Shown here piece by piece: positions 43,918 to 53,482 of a DNA stretch of 64,000 nucleotides. The notes under the pieces were generated by a model. The model was given only the letters and a program-made list of their open reading frames with translations. It searched no databases and was not told where the DNA came from. The stretch spans positions 6,947,725 to 7,011,724 of the forward strand of contig OZ017769.1 of assembly GCA_963969345.1 (NCBI GenBank). Reading direction: 5' to 3'. Source of the stretch: Turbatrix aceti. Taxonomy: Eukaryota; Nematoda; Chromadorea; Rhabditida; Panagrolaimidae. A program made the translations under genes and the position numbers. The stretch's first letter is position 1. Each line of letters opens with the position of its first letter.

Positions 43918-45310
43918 CGACAGGTTGTTCACAGAAATAAATCCTTATAAAAAAATATAGAGATGCCAAACTGTTGACTGCGGGGTACTGGCGGCGGTCA
44001 AATGAACTTGCCGGAGCCCGCAGTCTTGCGTGTTTGCTCATTTTGCTGCCCTCCGCCCCTTTCGTTCGTTTCATTTGCCGTCGGCGACGAAGGCGCCCTC
44101 GACGACTGTCTTTTCCTGACTATTTCAAACGGACTGGACATTTTTATGCTTTCTGTTGCCTCTTTGTCACAGAGATCAGCGACGGAATGCATTCGATTGC
44201 GAAACTGTAGTAAATTGTTCGTGCACTGCACTTTGTGCCTAATTTGTGTCGCTAATCCGATGAGTTGTGTTGTGTTTTTGTGCTGGGTGCTAAATGAATT
44301 GCTTGTCGGTGCAACGGGGAAGATCAAAGAGGTTCCTGTCTAACGGCGGGAAGCCAAAGAGCCTTCTGATCTGACCTGACCAACTTTACATTCGTCAGCT
44401 CTTCTTCACTGTCAATTTTTTTTGCGCTTCTTTGCTGACTAACAAAAAAAAGATTGGGCAAAAAAGTTCATTTATTGGTCCCTGTCGGTCGTGATTCATC
44501 GCGGAATGGGCTCGTTGCCTTTGCAAAAAAAGCCTACTGTGGCTGATTGATTCTCCTCTGCGCTGACTCATCAGACGACAGCGACGACGGCGAGGAGCAG
44601 AAAAAGTAGCGCTCACTCGTCGGAGGTTGGTAAATTCAGTCCGGCGCTTGTTAATGGCCTCGGCACGGATGGCAACGGACCAGCCGAGTGCCTGAAAGCT
44701 GATACCTTCCTTCTCCTTCTTTTTCTTCTGCCACGGACGAGCCCTGGAAAATTCAACAGCAAACAATTCAACTGGCACTCTCTGATGTGAGCCCCCAAAC
44801 GCACAGGCTTCTTTCCTGGGTTTATCGGACATGCTCGAAGCACCCCTGTTATGCAAGAGCCTTCCCGGCAGGTTGCAGCAAACATAAACAATCGCAGATA
44901 CATTATGCAAAAAAGAGGAATAAACAGAACAGAACGTAATAGGACTTTGAAGTCAGTCACATCGCGGACATGCGGAGTCGGCAGGGGGTGTAAATTGTTT
45001 ATTTTTGACAAAAAAAATAAAAACGAAAACGAAATGAGATAACACAGAGCGGGGGAACTGGGAGAAAGCGCCGGGTCACGTGACGACCACGGCACAACGC
45101 TACTCTTTGGCACTAGAAAAATTGGCTGTATACAAAGCTGCTGCTAACCGTGCTCATAATCATGCGAAGATGCAAAGGGTGTGGGCTGGAGAGGAGATCC
45201 GGTCGATGATTTACGGGTTGCACGGACAGCAGCGCTTCTGTACCGTTGAATTGGTCGCTGGAGGTTGTGGTGCTGAAAGCCGGCTCTCCACTGCGCATCA
45301 CCTGAATTGG
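43918..45310. other. Spacer between eya and the C-type lectin gene
   Basis: Putative eya promoter (CTTATAAAAAAATATAGAG near 43945-43963) and lectin 3' sequence. Open frames here lack domains. No gene supported. Confidence 0.45.
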
Positions 45311-45934
45311 TTAGAACCTACCTGAAGCAGTGGGGGCCTGACGAAAGGCTTTCTTGCAGACAGAAGCGTAGCCCGGCTCGTACGCGCAGTCCCATTCATG
45401 CCAGCTGCCATCGTGACGCTCGAAGTCAAGCCACATAGATACGCACGTGTTGTCGGTCTCTGCAATGGTTTGGTCATGCGTCGACGCGGTAGTAGACCTA
45501 CTACCGCTTCCACCACCGATGTATCGTCCGCTGGAGCCGTCGTGCCACTCGACGCCGGACCCGGAGAGACGGATGGCTTTGCCCAGCCAGATCGTGGGCA
45601 CGCTGAGATTCGCGGCTTTCGCAAAGTCGAAGACAAAGATGTTCTCGAGCTCGTCGGTGACAGACGCCAGGTGACCCCCGGCCTTCTGGCACAGGCGCTC
45701 GGCTTCCGCCCAGCGAAGGCGCTGCTCGTTCACGACGTAGCACGCCTGCTTGCGGGCGTACGGCGTCCAATTTCGGGGGCAATCTGAAATCGATCCAGCG
45801 ATACCAGCTGATTACGGTAGAATACAGAATTCAATGAAACACATACCGTTACGTCTGACGTTTTCACTCGCGGTCACCGTCGATGCGCGGAGCTGGGTGA
45901 GAAGGAAGACGGCAGGCACTAGTAGTCGCCACAT
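45311..45934 (-). CDS. Secreted C-type lectin-like protein
   Basis: Exons 45847..45934 and 45311..45783 (phase 1 join) encode 186 residues. The first exon is a signal peptide (MWRLLVPAVFLLTQLRASTVTA). One C-type lectin domain follows: CPRNWTPYARKQACYVV, RLRWAEAERLCQKAGGHLAS, TIWLGKAIRLS, and CVSMWLDFERHDGSWHEWDC with a late Cys in ASVCKK. The WIG and WND positions are altered and no EPN or QPD sugar motif is seen, so calcium-dependent sugar binding is doubtful. Nematodes have large, fast-evolving CTLD families used in cuticle, gut and immune roles. A TTATAAAC element about 55 nt upstream could be the TATA box. Confidence 0.8.
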
Positions 45935-46457
45935 CGCGGCAAGTCGGATCAAATAAGACTTCGACTGCTCTTTGGCACGTCACAAGTTATAAACAAAGTC
46001 GACGAGGGGCATTCCAACGGGAATGCGCGCCAATTGTGATGCTTTTTGGACCGGGCGTGCGCGTTGGAGATTGTTTATTTTTTATCTTGGGTAACGACGT
46101 TCTTTCTATTTTTTATTGCAGGCAGCAGGATGGCCGCAAAGAATCCCGCCAAAAATCATCTCGATGGGTGGGTGTTCAGTGAATGTGCCGGTTGCGAACG
46201 AACAAATGAACGAACGAAGAAACGAACGGTCGGACGTTACTGTAAAGCTGGTAAACCCCATAAATCTCATTGATGGATCATACATCTGCACGTTGTACGT
46301 GCAATTGGGATTACATAATGGCCCTACATAAACACGGGATAATCGAGGGAAATCAGGTTCCAGGTTGAACTTGGTTAGTCAATGAAATCGTATAAAAGCA
46401 CATGGCCGGGGTGAATGAGGTCGTAATCAGTCATTCATCTGCCTACAAAAGATACAC
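45935..46457. other. Divergent promoter region, lectin / DUF148-like gene
   Basis: Shared upstream region with a minus-strand TATA-like GTTTATAAC (45987-45995) and a plus-strand TATAAAA (46391-46397). It includes a (GAAC)n-like run at about 46196-46230. No gene. Confidence 0.45.
46391..46397 (+). promoter_or_regulatory. TATA box of the DUF148-like gene
   Basis: TATAAAA 61-67 nt upstream of the ATG at 46458. Confidence 0.6.
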
Positions 46458-46964
46458 ATGTCTGCATTTAAAGTTACGCTTCTGTTCTTCGGCTGTTTGA
46501 CTGCAGTTTGCTTTGCCGGGCGGTGTGGCGGCAGTGGCGGCCGTGGAAACTACACCCTTCCTCCCCCAGATGGCGGCCCTCGCTACGCCCCCATTTTCGC
46601 TAACCTGACTGCGGAGCAGCAACAACAACTGCTGGATCTGGAAGTCGCCGTGTTCTCTCAAAACTCGACCATCACAAAAGCCGAAGCGCGTGCTGATTTT
46701 GAAGAATTCGAGCAATCTCTCCCCGTCGCCCTCCAGGCCGTGCTGAATGCTGAGCCCAGCTTCCCGAGCCTTCCGCCGCTTCCCGCCAATCTGTCGGATG
46801 AAGCCAAGGAACTCGCCGAAGCCATCGGTGACGCAATCAAAGATACCAGCTTGACATTCTACCAGACCGGTGTCATCGTAGGCCAACTTATCAACTCTTC
46901 AGACCCGGCGGTCGTCGCTGAACTGCCTCGCCCTGAATGCCCATCTCCTTCGCCCCTTGATTGA
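46458..46964 (+). CDS. Secreted SXP/RAL-2 (DUF148)-like protein
   Basis: A single-exon gene of 168 residues. The signal peptide is MSAFKVTLLFFGCLTAVCFA; a Gly-rich segment follows. The body (LTAEQQQQLLDLEV, FSQNSTITKAEARADFEEFE, LPVALQAVLNAEPSFPSLPP) is helical and Gln/Glu/Ala-rich, like the nematode-specific SXP/RAL-2 family, which are secreted proteins of unclear function and known antigens in parasites. Potential N-glycosylation sites are NYT, NLT, NST, NLS and NSS. A TATA box lies upstream and AATAAA at 46994-46999. The family call is by pattern only. The gene is convergent with the next, 54 bp apart. Confidence 0.6.
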   Translation: MSAFKVTLLFFGCLTAVCFAGRCGGSGGRGNYTLPPPDGGPRYAPIFANLTAEQQQQLLDLEVAVFSQNSTITKAEARADFEEFEQSLPVALQAVLNAEPSFPSLPPLPANLSDEAKELAEAIGDAIKDTSLTFYQTGVIVGQLINSSDPAVVAELPRPECPSPSPLD

Positions 46965-46993
46965 TACGGTATTTATCGTTACGAAAGCCGTGC

Positions 46994-46999
46994 AATAAA
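46994..46999 (+). terminator. Poly(A) signal of the DUF148-like gene
   Basis: AATAAA 30 nt after the stop and 20 nt before the convergent gene's stop. Confidence 0.6.
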
Positions 47000-47018
47000 T
47001 TAAGGAAATGCAACGCGT

Positions 47019-47669
47019 TTATGAAACGACGATTTCCTCGGTGAAGTCAACGTTGCTGTTGAGCATGAGAACGGACGAGACCTTGGCTGCAACCATGTTC
47101 ATTTCGTACTCACTGAGCACAAGGTTGTCGATCTTGATGATGGCCTGCTGCACGAATGTCGTGTATGTCAGAGTTCCCGAGCTTGTCACGTAGGCCTGAG
47201 AGATGCAGTCGGCGACCGCGACCACTGCAGAGGATGAAGCGAGGTTGATGATCGCGCCGCGTCGCTCGACGCCAAACTGCGAGCCAGCGGGGGTAGCGGT
47301 GGCACTGTCGTCGGTGGACTTGACGCAGTCGTTGACTTGGGGCGCTGTGTAGGTAACCGTGATGGTGGACGTCGTCGATGGCACGCCGATCGCGTTGAGA
47401 CCTTCCAGGGTGGCAGCGGTCATGTCTCCTTGGGCACGCAGATTCGCATCGGACTGGGTCATGGACTGGCCCGGGAAGTAGGCCACCCCGAGAGTAGCAG
47501 TCTGCGTGGGGTACGTCCATGACGTCGGAGGGTTGAACTTGAGAGTCATCTGGGGATTGGTTAGGATCTGGCTGGAGCCTGCCGCACCGCAGCCATGAAC
47601 GACGCGTCGTTGGCTGACGAAGACGAGGAGGAGGGCGACGACGAGGGAGCGACGGGAGAGCAACGACAT
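47019..47669 (-). CDS. Secreted protein of an unrecognised family, copy A
   Basis: A single exon of 216 residues with signal peptide MSLLSRRSLVVALLLVFVSQ. The mature part begins CGAAGSSQILTNPQMTLKFN and holds PPTSWTYP, AYFPGQSMTQSDAN, TITVTYTAPQVNDC, GVERRGAI, DCISQAY and LSEYEMNMVAAKVSS, ending VDFTEEIVVS. Copy B (48514-49204) shares all these blocks and three Cys positions. The alternating hydrophobic pattern suggests a beta-rich N-terminal half and helices at the end. I do not recognise the family. A TATA-type element lies at 47707-47714. Copy A lacks the intron that copy B has just after the first Cys. Confidence 0.75.
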   Translation of the reverse strand: MSLLSRRSLVVALLLVFVSQRRVVHGCGAAGSSQILTNPQMTLKFNPPTSWTYPTQTATLGVAYFPGQSMTQSDANLRAQGDMTAATLEGLNAIGVPSTTSTITVTYTAPQVNDCVKSTDDSATATPAGSQFGVERRGAIINLASSSAVVAVADCISQAYVTSSGTLTYTTFVQQAIIKIDNLVLSEYEMNMVAAKVSSVLMLNSNVDFTEEIVVS

Positions 47670-48513
47670 GGCGGACGTTTGAGCCGTTTGCCGACTGACT
47701 CAGGCCTTTTATATCCCCGAGTTTAGACATTTTACTGAGCAAATAGCCGTCTTACCTGCAATTCTGCCTTCTGAATAGCCACTGCTCATGATCACGGAGC
47801 AAACAGCGGCCCTTTGAGTTTGAATCATCGTCGAGGCTTGACCAAACAAGCCGTTCCGAAGAGGGCGAAAGTTGTTGCATTCATCGGACGGCGATCGCAG
47901 TTTGTCACCCCTAAAAAGTGAGAAGACACAATGACTGTTTGCCAAAACTGACTGGGTGGCGTCAGCAAATGGGCCATTTTAGAACCACATTTTTATATTT
48001 GTTTTGTTTTCATACAACTGCAAAACTAAAAATAAAAAAAAGCACTATTACGACCGACATTGAAAGTGTTATCACTCTGAATTCATAAGAAAGTAATAAT
48101 TCATGTCTGCAAAATGATCGGCGACGATCAAACACGCTATTTTATGTTTTTGGACGATTGAAAATGCGTTTTCACTGTTTTTAAACGCATTTTTGGATTT
48201 CTTTTCACTTCGTCTTCTCGGATTGCTTTGTATAATTTTTTCAAGGCAGAGTTGTTGACGAAGCAAAGTCAAAAATGCCCATTCAACCATTCGAATAACT
48301 CGGCTCAAAATTTCCAGCTAAGCATTTTTGCACTATTTTTAGAACCAATACAAAAATTTTTTTGCATTAGAAACTTTTTCTGTATTTTTTGTAGCTTCTG
48401 TTTTCCACCTCGATACTTTTTTTTCGCAAGTTGTATTTCTTCAACATAACAAATCCAAATAATTTATTATTGCCATTCAACTTTACAGACAAGAGCGCGA
48501 TGGAAAGAGGCAT
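47670..48513. other. Spacer between secreted-protein copies A and B
   Basis: A/T-rich, short frames only. The minus-strand TATA element (47707-47714) serves copy A. Nothing else recognised. Confidence 0.45.
47707..47714 (-). promoter_or_regulatory. TATA box of secreted-protein copy A
   Basis: Minus-strand ATATAAAA about 40 nt upstream of the ATG at 47669. Confidence 0.6.
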
Positions 48514-49204
48514 TTATGAGAAGCTGGCTTCCTCAGTGAAGTCGACCTTGTAGTTGAGCATGAGGGTGGACGTCATCTGAGAGACGATCATGGTCATCTG
48601 GTAGTCGCTGAGCACGGTGTTCCCGAGTTGTACCTGAGCCTGTTGGACAAAGTCAGTGTACGTGAGGGTCGTGCCGGATGCCGCAAAGTTGCGAGCAATG
48701 CAGTTTTGTGCTGTTACAGCCGCCGACGAAGTGATGAGCTGGGTGATGGCGCCGAGCTCTTCGTATCCGAACTGGCCGCCTGCGGGCGTGGTTGTGCCCG
48801 AGGTCGACGATTTTCCGCAGTCGCTGACCTGTGGAGGGGTGTAGGTGACTGTGATGGTGACAGCCGTGGTCGGAAGACCCATGGCGTTGAGAGCCTGCAG
48901 TGCCGCGGCGTTCATGGCGCCGTTGGCAACGAGCTGCGCTTCGCTCAGGGACATGGACTGGCCCTGGAAGTAGGTCAAACTCGTCTGGGCACCTGAGTTG
49001 GGGTACGTCCATGCTGTAGGGGGGTGGAACTTGAAGTTGATGGTGGGGTTCGTGTACATCTGACCATTTCCTAAAAATTCAGAAGTTGGTTTGCGACTAT
49101 GATCGGTTGTGGAAGTTTCCCTCACCGACAGCTCCACAGGCATTGGCCCTGTTGAACAGCAGGACGATGAGAGCACAGGTATAGACGACGGAGAGACGCG
49201 ACAT
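48514..49204 (-). CDS. Secreted protein of an unrecognised family, copy B
   Basis: Exons 49126..49204 and 48514..49070 (phase 1 join) encode 211 residues. Exon 1 is the signal peptide MSRLSVVYTCALIVLLFNRA followed by NACGAV. Exon 2 starts GNGQMYTNPTINFKFHPP and continues TAWTYP, TYFQGQSMSLSEAQ, TITVTYTPPQVSDCGKSS, GYEELGAITQL, NCIARNFAAS, LSDYQMTMIVSQMTS and VDFTEEASFS. The order of conserved blocks equals copy A, so the two arose by tandem duplication. TATATAT at 49248-49254 lies about 45 nt upstream. Function unknown; probably secreted from gut, gland or epidermis. Confidence 0.78.
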
Positions 49205-49624
49205 GACTGGAATCAGGCAACTAGGAGCGCTTCTGAAGGCCTGCCCTTATATATCGCCTGGCGAGGTCCAAAGTTGACACAACTTTCGCCGAGGCTACGT
49301 GCAACTTTTTACGACGCCGCTTGTCAAACTCTCTTTTTTCACTACTGCTTCAAAGTCAAACATGGCTCATTCAGATGCCTTTGACTCATGCTCCCTTTTG
49401 ACCACCGACTATTTGACTTGTTCGAACGCGCGCTCGGGTTTACGGTGAGTGAAACCGCGCCTCAGAGCATCTTGTTTGCACTACGTTGCGATACTCCCTG
49501 CTCCTCGCGTTTCCTTTTAACGGGGGTTTTATCAAAGCGGACGGAATAACGTGGGCTTCAAAAAGGTAAGCTGCGGCTTACGCCAGCGGCAATTAGCACA
49601 TACAGACACGGCCAAAACAGTCAG
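49205..49624. other. Spacer between secreted-protein copy B and the srt gene
   Basis: Promoter of copy B (TATATAT at 49248-49254, minus strand) and 3' sequence of the srt gene. No gene seen. Confidence 0.45.
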
Positions 49625-50826
49625 TCATGAAACAGGAAATAAAGAAAATTCTCGGCCGGAGCGCGATGAGGCATTCGTGACGGCCACGGCATCGACATTC
49701 GCAGTCAGCGGGCGAAACCTGTCGTTCATGAGGTGTTTGACGTGGGTTTGAAGAGAGTGGTTCACGGAGAGGTAGATGACCGACGGCGCTCCGTGGGCAA
49801 GCACCCAGGCGTACTGACCGATGAGGACGACTATTTTGTTCGTCGCTGTCACCTGAAATCGTAAAATACCCACTTAAAAAGTGCCAAAAATCGATATTTT
49901 CAAACCTGCATGTAAACATAAATGATAGCGGCTACGACATTGACGGTGCAGATGATGGCTACCTGTATGAGAGACTGTTTCTGTGCGGCGACTCGAAAAC
50001 GGAATCGCACGGCATTTGTCTTTTTCATGATGTGCGCGAAAAACACGAAGTAGAAGGCCACGAGGCCGACGATGATAAAAATGTTGTGCACCGAGTGAAT
50101 GTAATTGTTGTACTGAAAAGTTACATTGCGTGAACTGAAAGTTCAAAACAGCGACTCACCGACTCCTCATTGCCAATGTGAGGATTGAAAAACCAGCTAC
50201 AGTACACGCCATTGAAGATGAGTGGACGGGTGAACATAGAAACGCAAATGCCGTAGAGCGCGATGACAGCTATCCAGATGAGTGTCCGGTTGCCCTGGAA
50301 CAGCTGGAGGCCCAGTTTGTGGTGTGAAAGCTCGAGCCAACGATTGAAAGCCAAAACAATGCCGCAGCTTGATTGGGCCGTCCATAAACCTGAAAAATCC
50401 ACGTTAAAAGTCTATTGATTGACGAAAGTAAGCTTACCGAGCCCGATGGCACCCAAAATGTAAATCAAATTTGGACTCGAGCAAAAAACGTAGCCATACA
50501 TGGTAAAAAGCCCGGTAGCCAACGCGTTGATGAAAAGACACAGAACATCGAAGATGCCCATGACGAACATTATCTTGTAACACGAGTGCTTCAGGAACTT
50601 GTGTTCGCTCATAATCGTCAGCGTTGGCACATATGTGATCTGAAAACAAAACTGACAACTTGAAAAGACCGCGGTAATGACTTACGATAAAAAGGACAAA
50701 AATAGCAACAAAGCTGATTCCGATGCCGACATGCTGCCGTTCCGAATACGGGATGCTGTCTGGTTGAAAAAAAGTGCAGTTGTAAAGTCTATCATACTCC
50801 TGCTTCTGGAAAAAATATACGTTCAT
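49625..50826 (-). CDS. Nematode serpentine chemoreceptor, class T (Srt)
   Basis: Exons 50686..50826, 50438..50639, 50160..50389, 49906..50112 and 49625..49852 encode 335 residues, the usual Srt length. Family features: YNCTFF near the start, SERQHVGIGISFVAIFVLFI (TM1), ITYVPTLTIM, KHSCYKIMFVMGIFDVLCLF (TM2), GYVFCSSPNLIYILGAIGLG (TM3 start), GIVLAFNRWLEL after TM3, then TM4-TM7 and a short Ser-rich tail. It is a predicted G-protein-coupled receptor for chemosensation in ciliated neurons. Introns are 46-52 nt. A minus-strand TATA-like element (TTTTATA at 50913-50919) lies just upstream, inside the end of a truncated copy. Confidence 0.88.
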
Positions 50827-50914
50827 CGCCGCTACAATAGTAACAATGGAGAAATATTGTTCCTGCTCAGCTTAGGTAAGACTTGTGAGCCTGTAACCTC
50901 CGGCGAGAGCTGTT

Positions 50915-51560
50915 TTATACAGCACCTGGCCTAATCACGCAGTCTACGTTGCAGCAATTGGGCTGGGACATTTCAAGGCACCTGTTGAACGCCAGGATGA
51001 GCCCGGTCTCAGACTGCGCGATCCAGAGCATGTTGCTGATGAGGCCGAGCCAGTAGATCGTGGTGGGCGCTGAGCAGAACACATAGCCCTTGAGGGCAAA
51101 AACGCCGGTGGCAAGACCGTTGGTCAACATGCAAAAGACGTCCAGGATGCCCATATAGAACATGAGCTTGTAGCACGACTGTTTCAGAAATTTTGGCTGA
51201 GCCATCACGCTCATCGCGGGCACGTAGAGCGCCTGAAGGGTCGCTTTTGTTTGTTTATTCCCGTCGTGCCCTTTCCAGTCGGAAATTTAAAAATTAAAAA
51301 ATTTTGAAACGAACAAATTGGGGCTTTATTCTGCTCCATTGAACTCAAAACTAACAAAAATTCTCCCCCAAAAAAAAGTTGCATTTCAGGACAAAAATTT
51401 TTTAAAGCCGACAAATTACCTCAAATAGCACAAACAACAGGATAAAAATAATTCCGATAATTACGTGTTGCCGCTCTTCAAATGGCACACTGTCAACGGA
51501 GTAGAACGAGCAATTGTACATTCGCACGTACGTTTCGCGATCGAACCAGAAAACCTCCAT
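50915..51560 (-). pseudogene. Truncated srt chemoreceptor copy
   Basis: Exons 51420..51560 and 50915..51232 give 152 residues. The first exon is exactly 47 codons like the intact gene and encodes YVRMYNCSFYSVDSVPFEER and TM1. The second matches ALYVPAMSVM, KQSCYKLMFYMGILDVFCML and GYVFCSAPTTIYWLG, and runs through the position of an intron in the intact gene into LILAFNRCLEMSQPN. It then ends after a divergent CCNVDCVIRPGAV tail. TM4-TM7 are absent. It directly abuts the upstream region of the intact srt gene. It is either a pseudogene or a short three-TM protein; the first is more likely. Confidence 0.75.
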
Positions 51561-52091
51561 GATTGACGAATGATTCTGTAAACGCGTAGAAAAAGGCCAA
51601 AGCCCTTCCGAACGGCTTGAAACAAATTGGAAGAAATACTGGCGCCTTGGAAATTTTGCTCTATTAATATTCTCAAATAGCCGAGATATGGCATAACTAT
51701 GCTACGCCGCCAGGGGCGGGAAGAACGGCGGAGCAAGACGGCGGTCTGCGATGTGTGACCTTTTGGTCCTGCTCGCACCCAAATCGTGCAAACGCGAAAT
51801 GCAGTCCTTGGAAAACAGCATCATTGTTCAAACCGACACGCAAGAAGCGTGCCGGTTTGTACTTTACCGTAATTTGGCATTTGTTATTATGTTTTTTGGG
51901 TGTTCTTTAAATTTTTTATGAAAACCCGAAAAAAATGTGAAAGAATTGCGAATTTTATATGTATTTCGAATTAGCAATTTTATTATGGAGAAAAAACTGC
52001 GTATTCCATGCCATAAAGTTTGTATGTATTTATTTGGCTGTTTGAGTGAGACCATGTGGTGTGTGGCACTGCGCGTGAGGAAGGCAGATAA
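51561..52091. other. Spacer between srt copy and tail-anchored orphan
   Basis: A/T-rich with no supported exon; probably 5' sequence of the srt copy and 3'UTR of the next minus-strand gene. Confidence 0.45.
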
Positions 52092-52584
52092 TCACAGAAT
52101 GCCGAGCTCTTGCAGCCACACTGCGGTGAACATGACCACGATGATGAAGAGGGGCACCGCCACTGCGGCACACACTATCCAGCCGATGGGCACTGAAGCA
52201 AAAAAATGGGTGACAAAACCGTTTACGAAAACAAATTTCATTAAAAAAAAATTTTTTTTTTGGTAACAACAAAAAAAGTGAATGCTTACATTTTTTGTTG
52301 TTGACAGTCGGCAAGTATGCGGTCAATCGATCAAATGCCGATCCATCGCCTTGCTGGGGAGGTACGGCACTGTTCAGGGAGTCATCAAAATGCACAGAAG
52401 GCGAGTAGCTCTTGGGTGGGGGCGCGTAGCTTTGAGCAAGGGCAGAATTTGGCTGTCGGGGTGCGATGGGGGTGTACCCCGTGGATGCCTGTGTCCTGGT
52501 AGGGGGGTGAGGAGGCGAGACCGATCGTCGTTCGTAGATCTCGTAGGTTTCGCGGGATGAGAGTAGCACCGGAGCCGGGGGCAT
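52092..52584 (-). CDS. Small Pro-rich protein with C-terminal membrane anchor
   Basis: Exons 52290..52584 and 52092..52192 (phase 1 join) encode 131 residues. The N-terminal 95 are Pro/Ser/Tyr-rich (MPPAPVLLSSRETYEIYERR, SPPHPPTRTQAST, SYAPPPKSYSPSV). A KK pair is followed by the hydrophobic stretch IGWIVCAAVAVPLFIIVVMF and a short tail TAVWLQELGIL. With no signal peptide, the anchor suggests a tail-anchored or single-pass protein facing the cytosol. An acceptor (TTTGTTTCCAG) lies 18 nt before the ATG, so a 5' exon or trans-splice site is likely. I do not recognise the family. Confidence 0.6.
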
Positions 52585-53482
52585 TGTTTGCGGAGACGGC
52601 CTGGAAACAAAGAAAAGACAATTTAGCAAATTCAGCGCCATAGAACAATCTTGCACCAACCTCATGTGCGCGGGAAAAAAAAGAGTGCTTTATCCGGCAA
52701 CAAAAGCTACAAACTGCAACTGTTAATTAGTCACAATCGACACGCTATCCGCGACAACGGCAAAAAAACGTGTGTATAGCCTGGATGCCGTAAAACCACA
52801 GAACTCAGTCAGTTCGAGCACACGCGAGTGAGCAAAAACGCGAAAACAAGGTCCAAGCATGACATTGGCATCCAGCAGGGCCCCCCTCTGGCTGTGGAAT
52901 GTTTTTTAGCCATCCTGGACAAAAACCATGGAAACTAAAAGCGAAAAAGAAAGCCCAAAGCCAAGTTGAGTGCAGCGGTGGAAAGGTGACGTGCAACAAC
53001 AAAGAGTGACCAGAACGCGTCACGCGCACACGATTCTTCGCATGCGTTTTTGTCCGTGATCCGTGCGTGATCAGGCGGACAACCACGACTACCACCTCCG
53101 CTCCGTGCGAGGAGAAGGATCGCATCGCTCGCGGGCAAGCAAGCGCGCAACGAGAGAGGGTGCGCGCGCGAGCGAGCGCCTTTTGTCCCCTTTCCTCCAA
53201 CCAAATTTGGGCAGGCAGGAGTGTGCTCGGCTCGCCGGGGGGAGTACGTCCGCTCGCAGCAGACGACTTCCTCTCCGCGGGAGGCAACGGCCTTCACAGA
53301 AACCTGTTCCGGTCGCTGTCGGCGGCGTGGCCACGTGCGATGCTCATTGATTCTTTCCCGCCCGTCGTCGTGTTCCCACCTGTTTCTGCCTGTTTTGGTC
53401 CCCTGATCGTTTAACTCGGGTCTTTTTATGTGGCACAACAACACACGCATCCAGGACCAAGAGAGGTAACAAATCGGTCATG
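52585..53482. other. Spacer between the tail-anchored orphan and M20 peptidase
   Basis: Promoter and 5' sequence of the tail-anchored gene and 3' sequence of the peptidase gene. GC-rich between 53060 and 53420. No exon supported. Confidence 0.45.

Noticed and set aside
44395..45113. Minus-strand open frames upstream of eya
   Set aside because: No splice-linked structure, domain or codon bias; likely UTR or spacer.
45113..45301. Extra 3' exon of the C-type lectin
   Set aside because: It would need a 20-nt intron at the GTAGGT just before the stop, too short to splice.
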